Counted from the first letter of the stretch, positions 1 through 12,508 are shown. The stretch: DNA of 64,000 bases from Artemisia argyi (GCA_030686995.1 CM060704.1:118956042-119020041); one strand, 5' to 3'. Made by a program: numbers and translations. The notes: generated by a model not told the origin, from the letters alone.

Positions 1-1544
1 AGCTCCCCTCCTGCTTCCCTCGAAGGTAGATTTTTGTTGAATCACATTCTTTGATATGATGATACAGTTCAACATGCAATTTTACTGCTTCCCTCATATA
101 TCTACCCTGTGTCGGTACTTAGCTAATATTAATCTATGGATTCATATCATAGCACCTCCTTTGAAGTTGGTTGATTTGCCTGGAGTCGATAAAGGAAAAC
201 CAAATGATTCACTGGTGAGTTGCTTTCATTCTAATTATACCGGTATTTTTTTCACAGTAAGAATGCAATTTACTCGTATTTTAATAGCTAGTGTTCTTGC
301 AGAAGGGATATGCCCAACACAATGATGCAATACTGCTAGTTATAATACCAACTGCTCAGGCACAAGAAATTTCCTCTGCTAAAGCACTCAGAATTGCAAA
401 GCAATATGACGGAGAATGTGAGTTTAGTGTTCACTGTTTTAGTACTACAAAATTTTGACCAAGTTGTATTCTTATTTTTTATAAATCCTTAAGTTGTAAA
501 CATGTTTTTTGGTTACTGTAGCTACAAGAACTGTTGGTGTCATCACTAAAATAGATCAAGTTTCATCAGATTCCAAAGTCCTTGCAGCTACTCAAGCACT
601 TCTGTTAGGTCAAGGACCAGAGATTACAATTGATATCCCATGGGTTGGTTTAATTGCTCAATCGGTTTCCATCGCTTCAGCACCGTTGGGATCTGATAAC
701 TCATTAGAAATTTCCTGGCTAGCTGAAAGTGAAAGTCTAAAATCTTTGCTGCCAGGAGCTCCTCAGAGTAAGCTTGGTAGAATAGCCTTGATGGCAACCA
801 TTTCTGATCAAATGCGTAGCCGTATGAAAATTAGGCTTTCAAGTCTTCTATCAGTGTAAGTGGACTATTCAGCTCTCTGTCTTTTCATCGTTGATTATTT
901 GCTAAATATTTTACATGTTGCTTGAAATGTTTATTGCTGTACCACATATTAACCTCTCCCTAACGGTTCAGATTTTAAATATTTTGAAGTTGGTGATGGA
1001 TCATAATATTTTTTCTTGATGTTTCTGTTGATTTTTATTTACATGCGAGTTTCAAAATATGTAGGAAATGACCAAATACAAGGAGCTTAGTTGTAATCAG
1101 ACAAATGCTCTTCAATTCTAGTTTGATTATATAGCTAATACCGGAGTTGCATTATCATCTTCACATATGCACCCTTGTTGTTCATTTCTGTTAGGCCTTC
1201 AAACCAATCACTTTTATTTTCTTCTAAAACTTGTACAGGCTTCAAGGTAAATCTCAAGTTGTGCAGGATGAGTTGGTAAGGCTTGGAGAATCAATGGTCC
1301 GTGGTTCTGAAGGTACAAGGGCTTTGGCTTTAGAGCTTTGCCGCGAATTCGAGGACAAATTTCTTCAACATATATCTAGCGGGGAGGTGAGCATTTGAAA
1401 TGAAGTACTAGTCGCTATATATGCACAGTATGAATAACTTAGATTTTTGGTAGCTTTGATTTTCTACTGTCTGTTGTGAATTAACTTCACAAAAGTTTCC
1501 ATGCAAGCTGGACATGATTTAAACAAACTAATTGGTTTCGGCTT

Positions 1545-1812
1545 ATTGCTTAATTGGGCATGATTGAACATGCTAAGACTTATTATATAGCGAGCTTATT
1601 GCTTAATTTGTTTTCGGCTTATGTTTCATAAGCTCACTTTGTGTGGCTTAATTTGAAACATTTCGGCTTATATAAGCTTATCATGTTATAATAAGCCTAT
1701 ATAAGCCAAAAAATTTCAAAATAAGCCACAAAAAAGTGAGCTTATGAAACATAAGCCGAAAACCATATAAGCCATAAGCCCACTATATAAGCCGAAACAA
1801 ACACCCTATAAG
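1545..1812. mobile_element. Foldback MITE (family 1) in DRP2 intron
   Basis: The segment is nearly self-complementary. TTCGGCTTATGTTTCATAAG near 1614-1633 pairs with the copy around 1740-1760, and the right end reads GCCGAAACAAACACCC. Relatives with the same GGCTTAT-rich arms occur at 32608-32842 and 60285-60699. It has no coding capacity. The left terminus has decayed, so its limit is approximate. Confidence 0.7.
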
Positions 1813-2744
1813 AATTCATACATCTCCACAATAACCTACAGACCAAAAAAAAAAAAGGCAATTTTTTACCCCTATCTTAAAATACAGATGTGGAGGCAAT
1901 GTAAGTAAAGCTGTAAAGGGCCTTCACATTAAGGAATCAACACAGAAATTCGAAGTTCTTATTGGTTTATTATTAATTTGTTCATGGTATATGATATGTC
2001 ACATAATATTTCATGTAATATTGCCCAGTTACAGTATAGGCATGTCTTTTTGTTACTTTAATTTCCAAACGATAAAAAAACATCCGTGTTACAGCTATTT
2101 TATGTTTACATATAGCTGCAGATAGACAGTATCCTTGCCAACCTACATCTACCCACTTTTTTAAAATTTTTGGCTAATGTGCGGCTAGCTTAATACAGGA
2201 TGTAATCATAATGTGATGGGTCATTTATCACCAATTGTTCATTGTTATCAGAACACACTTAGATTAAAATGGTTTATAATAATAAACTGGTAAATTTTGG
2301 TTAATAAGACGTTTCATACAGGGACACTTGCCCATCGTTTTTCATTCAGCTTGAATCATTTAACACATTCATTTAGTTATGCGGGTGACTTTTTCAGGGT
2401 AGTGGGTGGAAAGTTGTTTCAAGTTTTGAGGGTAATTTTCCAAATAGGATCAAGCAGCTTCCTCTAGACAAACATTTCGACTTGAATAACTTTAAGAGGG
2501 TATGATTATCTTCATTTATTTCACTCAAAATTATTTCCATCACTACATGATGACTGCGGAATTTTTATCAGGTTGTGCTTGAAGCAGATGGTTACTAGCC
2601 TTATCTTATTTCTCCAGAGAAAGGGCTGCGGTTTTTAATAAGAAGTATCCTAGAAATGGCAAAAGAACCATCACGCCTTTGTGTAGATGAGGTAAAATTC
2701 CCTCATTATTTTATCTTCTCTTTTTGTTTATCTATATTATTTAC

Positions 2745-2775
<31 letters not shown>

Positions 2776-4072
2776 AGTTTTATTTATTATTATTATTATT
2801 TTTTATCTGCTCTATAACTTGCTTTAATGAGACTTGATTATACACAGGTTCATCGTGTGCTTGTGGATGTAGTTTCAGCATCGGCAAATGCTACACCAGG
2901 CCTAGGAAGATATCCTCAATTCAAGAGAGAGGTGCACATCTATATTACCCGCAATTTATTATGATAGTCCTAGTGAACCCTTTTTTTGTGCTTTAATATT
3001 ATATTTTTGTTGCTTAATTATTCAACTAGGTTGTGTCAACAGCAACTGCCGCCCTGGAGGGGTTTAAGAATGAAGCTAAGATCATGGTGGCTGCACTTAT
3101 TGACATGGAGCGTGTGTTCATCCAACCAAAACACTTCAATCATCTGGTGCAGAAAAGGTGCGCTCAATAATCACAATGATATGTCTCAGCATGTTATAAC
3201 ATGTGTATGACACAAGATATCATTTAACTGTGCGTAAATTATAAATGGACTTATGCAGTTTTTTAATTGCTTATTTAGATTATGCTTTCCTATATAACAA
3301 GACATTCCCATATTCATGCCAGGATGGAAAAGCAGAGACGAGAAGAAGATGCTGAAATAAATTCTTCCAAGAAGGCCGTTGATGCTGAGCCATATTTACA
3401 TAATGGGGTAAATCAAATCAACATTAATTGCTTGATCAAATTAATATACTTTATAAATTTCCTTACCAATAACCTGAGATTTATTTACTTTAAACTTCTA
3501 CTTTTTTGTACTTAATTTAGGCGACTAGTCCTCAAAATGGTGGGAAAGAACCTGGGCAGACCTTAAAATTGAACCTACTAAAAGAAACAAAAAAAGATAA
3601 GGATGTGCGAGAGACGCCTGCCTTAAAGATCTCAGGACCTGAGGGGGAGATTGTAGCAGGTTTTTACATCTTTCTCACATTTTTACTTATTAGGATATAT
3701 TTATCCTAAACGTTCTTTATTTAGAACATCATTATTGTTTCATATGTAATGTTTGTGAGACCCTTTGATGCCGCCTGTCTGGTGGGATGAGAACCTTGGG
3801 GCTGACATCCACCAAGTATCTGACATACTGATACTACTCACTCACTATTGTTGCATTTGTATGTTTTGCAGGATTCTTGTTGAAGAAAAGTACAAAAACT
3901 AATGGATGGAGTAGGAGATGGTTTGTTTTAAATGAGAAAACTGGGAAGGTTAGTAACATCATCAGAATGGTATTGTTTGTTGGTATATTATGACACTTTG
4001 AGTTGCTAAACAAATTGTCAAATTTATATCTTTTACAATCGTCTTAACAAAACAGTTTGTTTGTTGGACTCA

Positions 4073-4184
4073 TATGGGTTACGTATTCCTCTACAGCTTG
4101 GATACACTAAGAAACAAGAAGATAGATATTTTCGTGGCGTCATTAATTTAGAGGTATGGGTTACGTATTCCTCTGCAGCTTGGA
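4073..4184 (+). repeat. 30-bp direct repeats flanking DRP2 exon 4097-4153
   Basis: A 30-bp stretch containing the 3' splice site (TATGGGTTACGTATTCCTCT then A/GCAGCTTGGA) occurs at 4073-4102 and again at 4155-4184, immediately after the exon's 5' splice site. The copies differ at one base. The second copy therefore offers a cryptic acceptor (CTCTGCAG) just inside the next intron. Confidence 0.85.
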
Positions 4185-6417
4185 CCTTAAGAGGGATTTC
4201 AAATTTAACTTGATGATTTTCTACTATCCTTTACGCTTGATCTTCAGTTAATGCTTAATTGAAGAAGTTTATTGCTAAGCCGTACTGTGTTTGTATGCCT
4301 TAGGAATCTAATATACAAGAAATTGAAGAAGAAGCTTGCCAGTCCAAAAGTTCTAAGAGTTCAAAGGGAGAAGAAAAGGTGCCTAGCCTAGTGTTCAGGA
4401 TAAGAAGCAAGGTTTCATATAAGACGATGTTGAAAGGTTTAATTGGTTCTACAGCTCACAGCACTGTTGTGTTGAAGGCTGAGACTGCTGCAGAAAAAGC
4501 TGAGTGGTTAAACAAATTAAAATCCATAATCGGTGACAAAGAGGATCAAGTAGTTACAAAAGAAGACGGTCCATCCATTCGGCAAAGTCCACCAGACGTG
4601 TCACTTGTGAGTAACTGAATATTATGATTTATTAGTATTTTGACATAAACTCAATTATATGTTGCATCTTTAAAAATAATTAGTTGAATGATTAGGTGGG
4701 TGTTTGGATGCATATTCTGATGTAGATTGTGATAACAAAAATTTAGTTGACATAATTAGCTCTAACAAAGTGGCCTGTAAAATGATAGTTTTGAGAATGT
4801 GCTCGTGTTGTTTTAAGCTGTGATAATAAGATAGTCAGATATTCAAGTGTGGAAAATCTGATAATTTAAGGAATTAATAGTTAAAATGACCAAAAATACT
4901 TTTTTTGTGTGTGAAAAAAGGATAGCCGTGTTGTACAATATGCTTACAGGTCTCAGGTTCGGTAAGTGAAGTTTTATATAGTTTTATTTCTCATAATAAT
5001 CAGCTTTATTGTAGTTGGTATGACACTGAATATGTAACCCCTGAATAATAAGAAATTTAAAAGCAGAATCTGTTTTCAAACAATAGAAACTGATTACATA
5101 CTTGTTAATTTCGAAACTAAAGTTACATGAAAATATTAGGATACAGCGCCCAGAAAGCCTGCAGATCCAGAGGAAGAACTTCGGTGGATGGCTCAAGAAG
5201 TACGTGGATATTGTGAGGCTGTTTTGAACAGCCTCGCAGCAAATGTGCCCAAGGTATTTCTTTATCTTTCCAAATCCATTATCATTGTGTGTGATCCAAC
5301 CTATGTTTATTTAAGCTTCCCATTTTGTTGTATTGTATAGGCTGTTGTTCTTTGCCAAGTAGAAAAAGCTAAAGAAGAAATGCTGAATAAGCTTTACATT
5401 GCTGTAAGGTCAGCATCTGCGTTTTACTCATTCTGCATATTAGATTACACGTAATAATAACCCATTAATCTACCTTTCTTCTTGCCTTGATTATATGTAA
5501 AAGGAAATTCATTACTTCTGTTTTTACTGTTTCATAGTTCCCAAAGTACGATGATGATTGAAGAATTGCTTCAAGAGGATAGTAATGTGAAGCGTAAAAG
5601 AGAGAAAGTTCAGAGACAATACTCTGTGTTCTCTAAACTTGCCATGCAACTCGGTCATCATGATAATCAAGCAGTTGCGCCTTCAACTATGTCAAATGGT
5701 AAACCTGCAGGTATTATTAATCCTGAAACTTGCCTCTTTTGTCTTGCATATATGTGGACAAACGTGTGGGTCAAAACAGGCCTGAGTTAAACCCTTACTT
5801 TTTTATACACTTTGAAAGGGGTCGAGTTGACCCGAAACACTTTTTTTGGTGTTACATATAAGTACAATATATAATTATCACAGTAAAATTATAATTTAGT
5901 GAATAAAGCGATTTAGTTGGTTGTATGCATGAGTAATACACTTGGGGCAATGTTTGACCTGTTTCCTTATAAACTAATTATAGAACATTACCTCAATCAA
6001 CCCATTCATAAGTAAATGAGTTGAGATTGCCTCCTCTACTCTTACATGAGAATGGTGTATAACTTAAGTTTCCATTATCGAGTTGAGAATATAAACTTTT
6101 CTGTTCTCCCTCTTGTTCCAGTTTTAAGGAATTGATCATATGATCTGACATCAACATATAATCTAAGAATTAACGGAGACTCAACAGGTGATGACTGGAG
6201 ATCTGCTTTTGATTCTGCTGCCAACGGTTCTTGCGGCTAGACTCTAGGTTTGGGTTCGATGGTCACAGCGGCAGGTATAGTGACCCTCCCCAAAATGGTG
6301 ACGATGTCTTAGATTCAGGATCAAAAAGCCCTCACACACCCAACCAAATGCAATCTGCACCACATGGTTTTGGTCATGCATTTTAAACTTTTAGTTAAGA
6401 GCCTTATGCTATTCAAT

Positions 6418-6505
6418 CCGATTCATGCATCATTGTTGTTTAGATACCAGGCTCGTGTGCACCGATTCATGCATCATTGTTGTTTAGATACCAGGCTCGT
6501 GTGCA
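6418..6505 (+). repeat. Perfect 44-bp tandem duplication in DRP2 3' flank
   Basis: A 44-bp unit starting CCGATTCATGCATCATTGTT is present twice in a row (6418-6461 and 6462-6505) with no mismatch. It lies just after the terminal DRP2 exon and upstream of an AATAAA at about 6551, so it is probably within the 3' UTR. Confidence 0.9.
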
Positions 6506-7251
6506 CGAGTTTACATGATGTAGAATTGATATAAACGTAGTTTTTTTGTAAATAAAGTTTGATTTGGCAGGTGTAATAGCCGGAAACTCGGAATGTGGCT
6601 TTTGTTGCATTTTTTATTAATCGAAACATTTTGTAAATAAGTGACATTTACTTATGGATGGTATGTTTACTTCTCTCAAATATACGAGTAATATTTGTAG
6701 CATGGGGCATTGCGTACTCTCTTCGTGTTTGTGGTTACTTACATGAATCTTTTTTAGAACATATTTAAACATGTTTCTTACACTAGCACACATGTCTGGC
6801 GTCTGTACTTGTGCGCGCCTACGTACAGACATACATTACTTTCACATATTTTGGTTGATATCAACACCCAAGGGTGATAAGTTGCATGCTGAAACATGTG
6901 AATATATATTTGGTATGTGTCATATCTTGTGTTGTTCAATATGGATGAAGGGGGCAAAGTTTGCTCTATAATGGTTACAGCTTTTAAAACATAATGAAAA
7001 ATAGTAATGATTTTGCATGCTCCAATGCTACAAACAGTGACGGAGATGGTAGGGGGCTGGAGGGTGCTCGGCCACCCCCAACCACCCCAACTAGCCCACC
7101 TTGTAGTGTAGATAAACAGGTTTAGTGAATTTTAGAAAAAACGTTTTTTACCGGAAAAAGATCTATTGGGTTAATCCCAATCTTCTGGAAAAGCAGTTAG
7201 AAGTTAGTTACAAAAACAGTTATATGACAGTTATAGTCGAAGAGTCATGCC
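6506..7251. other. Spacer downstream of DRP2
   Basis: AT-rich spacer holding a probable polyadenylation signal (AATAAA near 6551). Short open frames on both strands show no family resemblance and no codon signal. I see no gene here. Confidence 0.5.
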
Positions 7252-7459
7252 TGTTGGATTCGAACCAACACAACCTTTCATTTGTACCCATGCGACATGT
7301 ATATATAGATAGCTATTGTATTTGAACAATATTGATGACAGATTTATAAAACTTATTTATTTCAAGTAAAGATTAAATCCCGTATTTGTGTCTTGGTATA
7401 TTTTGACCACGCTATAGACCATAGATCCATCGTTAAAGGCCAACAATTGGTATCAGAGC
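7252..7459 (+). mobile_element. Short LTR with tRNA-Met primer-binding site (LTR retrotransposon remnant)
   Basis: Sequence running from TGTTGGATTCGAACCAACAC (7252) to CCAACA (7445) has TG...CA ends and a 194-bp length. Two bases later comes TGGTATCAGAGC (7448-7459), the plant initiator-Met tRNA primer-binding site. This is the 5' end of a Copia-like or TRIM-like element. The following 560 bp (7460-8018) are non-coding to my eye and are cut by the CACTA element. No matching 3' LTR was found in the window. Confidence 0.7.
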
Positions 7460-8018
7460 AGGTTTGGTAATTTTTAACCAAATCATCATATACCAAGGTC
7501 TTTGTTACACCCTTGTTTTTGAATCGATATAAATTCTTGTGTCTCGGTAAAAAAAAATTTTTTTGCAAAAACCATTCGAAACCACAATAATCAAAAATCA
7601 TTTTATTGTGTTTTACAATCAAGAGAATCTATTTTTTTCGTCACCTAGGTATCAATCACAAAAGAGATTATTTTACCGGCATAAAAAAAAGGTTCCTCTT
7701 TATTTTTTGCAAAAAATTCAGTCAAAAACATACCGAAACAAGACAGAACCCAAGGATCAAGAAAGTACACGGTTTAAACACAACCGGTATCTAATCGATT
7801 CAAAAACAAAGAAAAACCATATACCAAATTCGATATAACACAGAGTCATCAAAGGGGCAAATTATTGATTCAAAAAACAAGGAACAAACACACCTGTTTT
7901 CTGAAGAATCAAACCAAGCACCCATAACTTTGAATCACATCTTGATTCAAATCAATACACGGCAGAAGAATCCCAACAAGTGAACGAAAAACACATTTTC
8001 GCATCAAAGGGATCACGC
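7460..8018. other. Leader/interior of an LTR remnant, no gene
   Basis: Follows a primer-binding site and is interrupted by the CACTA terminus at 8019. Open frames up to 91 codons lack any recognisable domain, so I annotate no gene. Confidence 0.4.
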
Positions 8019-8030
8019 CACTACTACACA

Positions 8031-9245
8031 TAATGGTTTTCCCCACAAACGTTACCCACAGAAAATAATTCGTGGGAAACTTCCCATAGATTACTGACAA
8101 TTTACACACCAAATTGTAAACAAAATTTCCATGGGAAATCAGTCGCAAATTAACCACGGATTTCTCAGAGTTTACACACCAATTTGTTGACCAAGTTTTC
8201 ATGGTAAATCGGTCGCAAATTTCCCACGAATTAGCGACAGTATTCACACTAATTGTGTTGACCGGACTTCCATGGGAAATCTGTTGCAAATTTCACACAT
8301 ATTAGCGACGAACATAAGTTTGTGGCAAATCTGTAGCTATATTACCCACGGATTTCACACGGTCTTATTTAATAAAAATATTATTTAATTAGCCTATGTG
8401 AAATATGTGGATAATTACCTACTCATTAGCCACAATAAATATTTTATTTATGTTTCTTTATTGTTAGAAATTCCCATATTACAATCTATGTCTTAACATG
8501 GTTTAATAGTTTCAATTGTATGTGTCTTCGTATATATTTAGCTATTTTTTACTGTGTCACAAGTGTATATGTATATATGCGTAACATGTTTGTGTAGTCT
8601 TTTGCTTTATGAACCATGTATACCAACTAACGAATGTACATACGTATTTTAATTTGATTTTTGCCTTCCTTGCACTTTTGTATGTCTATCTATAAGAATG
8701 TGTACATTTGTGAATGTGTAAGTATGTAAATAACATAATAGATGATTATGTCAGTGGGAAATCCATTGGTAGTTTTTCACAAATTACCCACCGATTCGTG
8801 GGAAATTTGTAGGTAGTTACTCGCGGATTTCACACAAAAGACATCGTTTTTGCCTTTCTATATACTTACACATTCCCACATTACTATCTACGTGTTTTTA
8901 TGTGTTTATAGTTTCATATTGTACGTGTTTGCTTATTAATGTAGCTATTTGTGCATATCACAAGCATATGTGTTTATTTTTAAATTGTTTTTATGTTTCT
9001 TTATATCTACAAATCCTCATATTACATTATATGTCTTAATATGGTTTATTAGTTTTAATTATACGTGTCTTCGTATTTACTTAGCTATTTGTTTGTATGT
9101 TCCAAATGTATATGTATATATGTCTAACATGTTTGTGTTCCAAATGTATATGTATATATGTCTAACATGTTTGTAAATGTATAAGTATGTCAAAAACATA
9201 ATAAATGATTATGTTTGTGGGAAATCTGTCGGTACTTTCCAACAC
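8031..9245. repeat. CACTA left subterminal repeats
   Basis: Within 8031-8370 a roughly 60-70 bp motif (CCATGGGAAATCAGTCGCAA and variants, with TTTACACACCAATTTG) recurs about four times. From about 8745 a longer unit begins with GTGGGAAATCYRTYGGTA, then CACAAATTACCCACCGAT, then a run with CTTACACATTCCCACATTAC. It recurs near 9210 and, beyond the LTR insertion, near 18895 and 19436. Confidence 0.75.
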
Positions 9246-9640
9246 ATTACTGTTGACATAAATAATGTATGAAAACGTTATTTATATTTTTCGATATCTC
9301 TATATTTTGACGATCACAAAATGTAAACTCGTCAATCGTAAGATTACTACGTAAACAAGTATTAAGCTAGTTCATATCACTATATCCAACTTAATCACTT
9401 AAGGTATAGATAAACAAGTGCTTAATACATCTTATGATCAAAGGGATATTTAATTAACTAATACAAAGTTTATTTAAATATATAAACATATTATATATTT
9501 TTTGAAAAACACTTTTGGTAATAAAGAAAAATGTTTTAATCATACTAAATATATGATTTCAAATATTTAACCAAAATCAGTTAGTTTTTCACCAAATAAA
9601 CTTTCCCCACTAAAAGACAAGTTTTCTGGCCGTTACAGTT

Positions 9641-9714
9641 GGGCGGCCCCCTTAATTATAAGGGGCGGTCCCCTTAATTTTAAGGGGGCCGGCCACGATT
9701 TAAGGGGACCGGCC
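9641..9714. promoter_or_regulatory. GC-rich palindromic module, 5' LTR copy
   Basis: GGGCGGCCCCCTTAA, GGGGCGGTCCCCTTAA, AAGGGGGCCGGCC and TTAAGGGGACCGGCC follow one another and can pair as stems. The module ends about 37 bp before the LTR TATA box. Matching modules occur at 13393-13474, 16197-16282 and 17939-17990. Confidence 0.7.
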
Positions 9715-9750
9715 AGGCTTCCCTGTCAGAAAATGTCATAATTCTTCTCC

Positions 9751-9758
9751 TATAAATA
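9751..9758 (+). promoter_or_regulatory. LTR TATA box
   Basis: TATAAATA in the 5' LTR; the same octamer is at 18027-18034 in the 3' LTR. It is the only good TATA box between the palindromic module and the primer-binding site, so U3/R probably changes about 30 bp further on. Confidence 0.7.
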
Positions 9759-10079
9759 CCACCTTTATTCTGGAATTTTAACCCACCTTTTGCACGAAAT
9801 TTTCAGATCTATAACTCTCTAAAACATCCTCAAAACCCTTTGATCATTTGTATATTAATCCTTGTTTCAAGTGATTCAATCCCTCATCATCCATTCTCAT
9901 CCAAAGTGCAAAAGAAGAACACTCTTTCTACAACCAAGTTCAAGAAGTGTTGAAGAGTAGTTGTGCATAGTGTATATATACATTCATTTGTGAATATTGT
10001 GTTGTGCTTGTTATATATTGTTTAGAAGATATAGAAGTTGTGTAGGAGGTAGAAGTTGATTAGTAGTGAAGTAGGTTAG

Positions 10080-10240
10080 TTGTGAAGATTGGTGTGAAGT
10101 AGAAGATTGGTGTGTAGAAGATTGGTGTGAAGAAGAAGATTGGTGTGTAGAAGATTGGTGTATAGAATATTGGTGTGTAGAAGATAGGTGTGAAGAAGAT
10201 TGGTGTGTAGTATATTGGTGTGAAGAAGTTGTGTAGAAGT
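10080..10240 (+). repeat. LTR minisatellite
   Basis: Imperfect tandem units built on AAGATTGGTGTGTAG (12-15 bp, about ten copies). The 3' LTR carries the equivalent array at about 18360-18500 with unit-level differences. On the reverse strand the array reads as a spurious His-Gln-Ser-Ser-Thr repeat, which I do not regard as a gene. Confidence 0.75.
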
Positions 10241-10603
10241 AGTGATCAAGTTGTGAAGTTGTTGTGGTGTGTAAGGTTTTCTCCGCCAAAAGGGAGCTTG
10301 TTAACATAGTGAAGAAAACTCTCGAGTAGGTGACTCGAGGAGTGGAGTAGCAACAAGGAAGGTGTCCTTGTAGCCGAACCACTATAAATCCTTGTGTTGT
10401 GGTTTGATCTTTCCAACTCTCCTCATTACTTATTTATTTACCTTTACTATATTAGCTTTGTTAGTTAAGTTATCATACAATTGTTCATATAGTTCAAGTA
10501 TTGAGTTCACATAAACTAGAATCGAAGTTTTTAAAACATACTTGTGTTTATAAATTTAAAAGGACGTAAAACTATTCAACCCCCCCTTCTAGTTTTCCAC
10601 AAT

Positions 10604-10616
10604 TGGTATCAAGAGC
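10604..10616 (+). other. Primer-binding site
   Basis: TGGTATCAAGAGC, two bases after the 5' LTR. It matches the initiator-Met tRNA complement TGGTATCAGAGC with one extra A. It fixes the LTR end and the direction of transcription. Confidence 0.85.
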
Positions 10617-10669
10617 CACGTCTAGCAAGATTTTTAAAATATATTGTATTTTAAAACTTGTAACGATCT

Positions 10670-12508
10670 ATGGAATCTGAAAAATATTTAGAAGGGCAAT
10701 CTATGCAAAGACCACCACTATTTGAAAGTGATGGATTTTTATATTGGAAAAATCGATTCGAAACTTATGTGAAATCAAAAGATCCAGATCTTTGGCATGT
10801 TATTACCAATGGTGATTTTTTACCTATTCAAAATAACCCCGAAACTAAGAAAGATGAAATCGTACCTTTTGAAAAACAAAATGATGATTTAAAAAGAAAA
10901 CTTGCTAAAAATAATGAAGCAAAAATGGTTATTTACAATGCGCTACCACGTAAAGAGTACGAAAGGATCTTTATGTGTGAAACCGCAAAAGAAATTTGGA
11001 ACTCTTTATTAATAACCCACCAAGGTAATAATCAAGTCAAAGATAACAAAATAGATCTACTTGTTCAAAAATATGAGCAATTTACGATTCCGGAAGAGAA
11101 ATCAATTGATAATGCTTTTGCTAGATTTAACACTATAATCACAAGTTTAAAAGCACTTGATGAGAATTTCTCTAGTAAGAATTTTGTTAGGAAGTTTCTT
11201 AGAGCTCTTCACCCAAAATGGCGAGCTAAAGTGACGGCTATTGAAAAATCAAAGAATTTGTCAACGCTGCAACTTGATGAATTAATTGGTAATTTAAAAG
11301 TCTACGAAGCAATAATAAAAAAGGACTCCGAAATGATTAAAGGGAAACGAGAGCAAAGTAAGTCAATCGCCTTGAAAGCTAGAAAGGAATCCAACAACGA
11401 AGATAGCTCATCTTCCGAAAGCAAAGACGAAGAATATGCCATGGCCGTAAGAGATTTCAAGAAATTCTTCAAAAGGCGAGGAAGATTCGTTAGACAACCA
11501 CACGATGAAAGGAGAACATCTCAAAAGAATAATGATGGCAAGTATACCAAGAATGAGAAAAAATGTTTCAAGTGTGGTGATCCGAATCACTTTATTGGAA
11601 AATGTCCAATGATGACAAGAGATCAAAATCAAAGAGCGTTTGTTGGAGGTGCTTGGAGTGATAGCGATCAAGATGAGAAAGAAACAACAAAGGAAGAAAA
11701 GTGTCTCATGGCTAAAACATCAAGTGAGGTACGTTCCGAAACCGAATATTTTGGTGATGAAAATCTATCATTAGATGAAAAAGATTTAGATAGTGAATAC
11801 AATAGATTATGCAAACTAGGACAACAAGTTATGGCTAAAAACAAATCACTAAAATACATAAACAACCAATTAGAAAATGAAGTACTTGAACTAAAAATTA
11901 AAATACATCAACTTGAAAAAGGTAAAGAAACTTTTGAAGAATGTAAATCATGTCAAAAGCTTAGAAGTGAAAACAACAAACTTAAGGAAGAAATTTGTAA
12001 ACTTGATAAATTTGAAAATAGTAGTAACTCGCTTAGTAAAATTATAAGTATTCAAAGAATATCCGGAGATAAAAGAGGTCTAGGTTTTAACTCAAATGAA
12101 GCCTCAACAAGTGAAGTTAAAAATGTTAAATTTGAAAGTGAACTCAAGGAACTAAAACCTTCAAAATCTAATCCTAAGTATATACTCATAAATGATAAGA
12201 AAATGCCTCTAGCTAGTAATGAAGAAATAAAACCGTTTTATAAACCATCTTTAAAAACCAAAGTAGAATCGTCCAAAACTAAAACAAGATCTAAAACTCC
12301 ACCACCTAGGAAACCGAATAATTCTTATTATAGACCTAAAACACCTCAACCTAGAGTAAACCAAAATAGACGAAACTTTAACAATAATCAACAAATGTGG
12401 AACTTCAATCCATGGGGAATGTTTCCACCATATATGCACCCAAGTCAAATACAAAACATGTTCGGGACAAATAACTTTGGTCAAATGAGACAATGGGGAC
12501 CAACGTAA
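10670..12508 (+). CDS. gag: Copia-type Gag (UBN2 family), complete, not followed by pol
   Basis: 612-residue capsid/nucleocapsid protein of the composite retroelement. Residues about 20-220 form the UBN2/Copia gag domain ([17 protein letters not shown] near the start; [18 protein letters not shown] in the middle). The zinc knuckle [14 protein letters not shown] (CX2CX4HX4C) is near residues 299-312. Residues about 365-440 are a heptad-rich coiled coil, and the tail is rich in Asn, Pro, Phe and Trp. The start codon ATG lies 53 bp after the primer-binding site. The frame ends in TAA with no continuing protease-integrase reading in any frame, unlike autonomous Copia elements, where gag and pol are one polyprotein. 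The intact 612-codon frame suggests it is still under selection or is very young. Confidence 0.92.
   Translation: MESEKYLEGQSMQRPPLFESDGFLYWKNRFETYVKSKDPDLWHVITNGDFLPIQNNPETKKDEIVPFEKQNDDLKRKLAKNNEAKMVIYNALPRKEYERIFMCETAKEIWNSLLITHQGNNQVKDNKIDLLVQKYEQFTIPEEKSIDNAFARFNTIITSLKALDENFSSKNFVRKFLRALHPKWRAKVTAIEKSKNLSTLQLDELIGNLKVYEAIIKKDSEMIKGKREQSKSIALKARKESNNEDSSSSESKDEEYAMAVRDFKKFFKRRGRFVRQPHDERRTSQKNNDGKYTKNEKKCFKCGDPNHFIGKCPMMTRDQNQRAFVGGAWSDSDQDEKETTKEEKCLMAKTSSEVRSETEYFGDENLSLDEKDLDSEYNRLCKLGQQVMAKNKSLKYINNQLENEVLELKIKIHQLEKGKETFEECKSCQKLRSENNKLKEEICKLDKFENSSNSLSKIISIQRISGDKRGLGFNSNEASTSEVKNVKFESELKELKPSKSNPKYILINDKKMPLASNEEIKPFYKPSLKTKVESSKTKTRSKTPPPRKPNNSYYRPKTPQPRVNQNRRNFNNNQQMWNFNPWGMFPPYMHPSQIQNMFGTNNFGQMRQWGPT

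Larger units (their letters stand above)
153..6386 (+). pseudogene. DRP2: Dynamin-related protein 2 (DRP2-type) gene, 5'-truncated by the window, probably disabled
   Basis: Large GTPase of clathrin-mediated membrane traffic. Seventeen GT-AG exons can be read: 153-214, 303-417, 522-855, 1239-1386, 2398-2499, 2572-2691, 2848-2931, 3030-3157, 3323-3407, 3521-3659, 3872-3948, 4097-4153, 4304-4606, 5140-5253, 5341-5408, 5538-5710 and 6188-6386. They give, in order, the GTPase G3 motif LVDLPG and G4 motif TKID, the middle domain ([19 protein letters not shown]), a PH domain ([20 protein letters not shown], then YFRGVINLE), the GTPase effector domain ([17 protein letters not shown]) and a basic/polar tail. 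The dynamin-with-PH layout is that of plant DRP2. Codon phase is kept across every junction. Two lesions break it: an in-frame TAG at 2596-2598, where the family has Gln (ADGYQPYLI), and a frameshift near 6228-6231. The N-terminal P-loop lies outside the window. Because splicing is intact, it is either a young pseudogene or a gene carrying two sequence errors. Confidence 0.88.
9251..10601 (+). repeat. 5' LTR (1351 bp)
   Basis: Starts TGTTGACATAAATAATG and ends TTTTCCACA. U3 holds the GC-rich palindromic module (9641-9714). TATAAATA at 9751 is the likely promoter. The R/U5 part contains a minisatellite of TTGGTGTGTAGAAGA-type units (about 10085-10235). It is nearly identical to the 3' LTR apart from a few indels and substitutions. 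Confidence 0.93.

Noticed and set aside
10011..10382. 123-codon His/Gln/Ser/Thr repeat frame on the minus strand (and its twin at 18287-18670)
   Set aside because: It is the reverse reading of the LTR minisatellite; both copies lie in LTRs and differ by repeat-unit indels.
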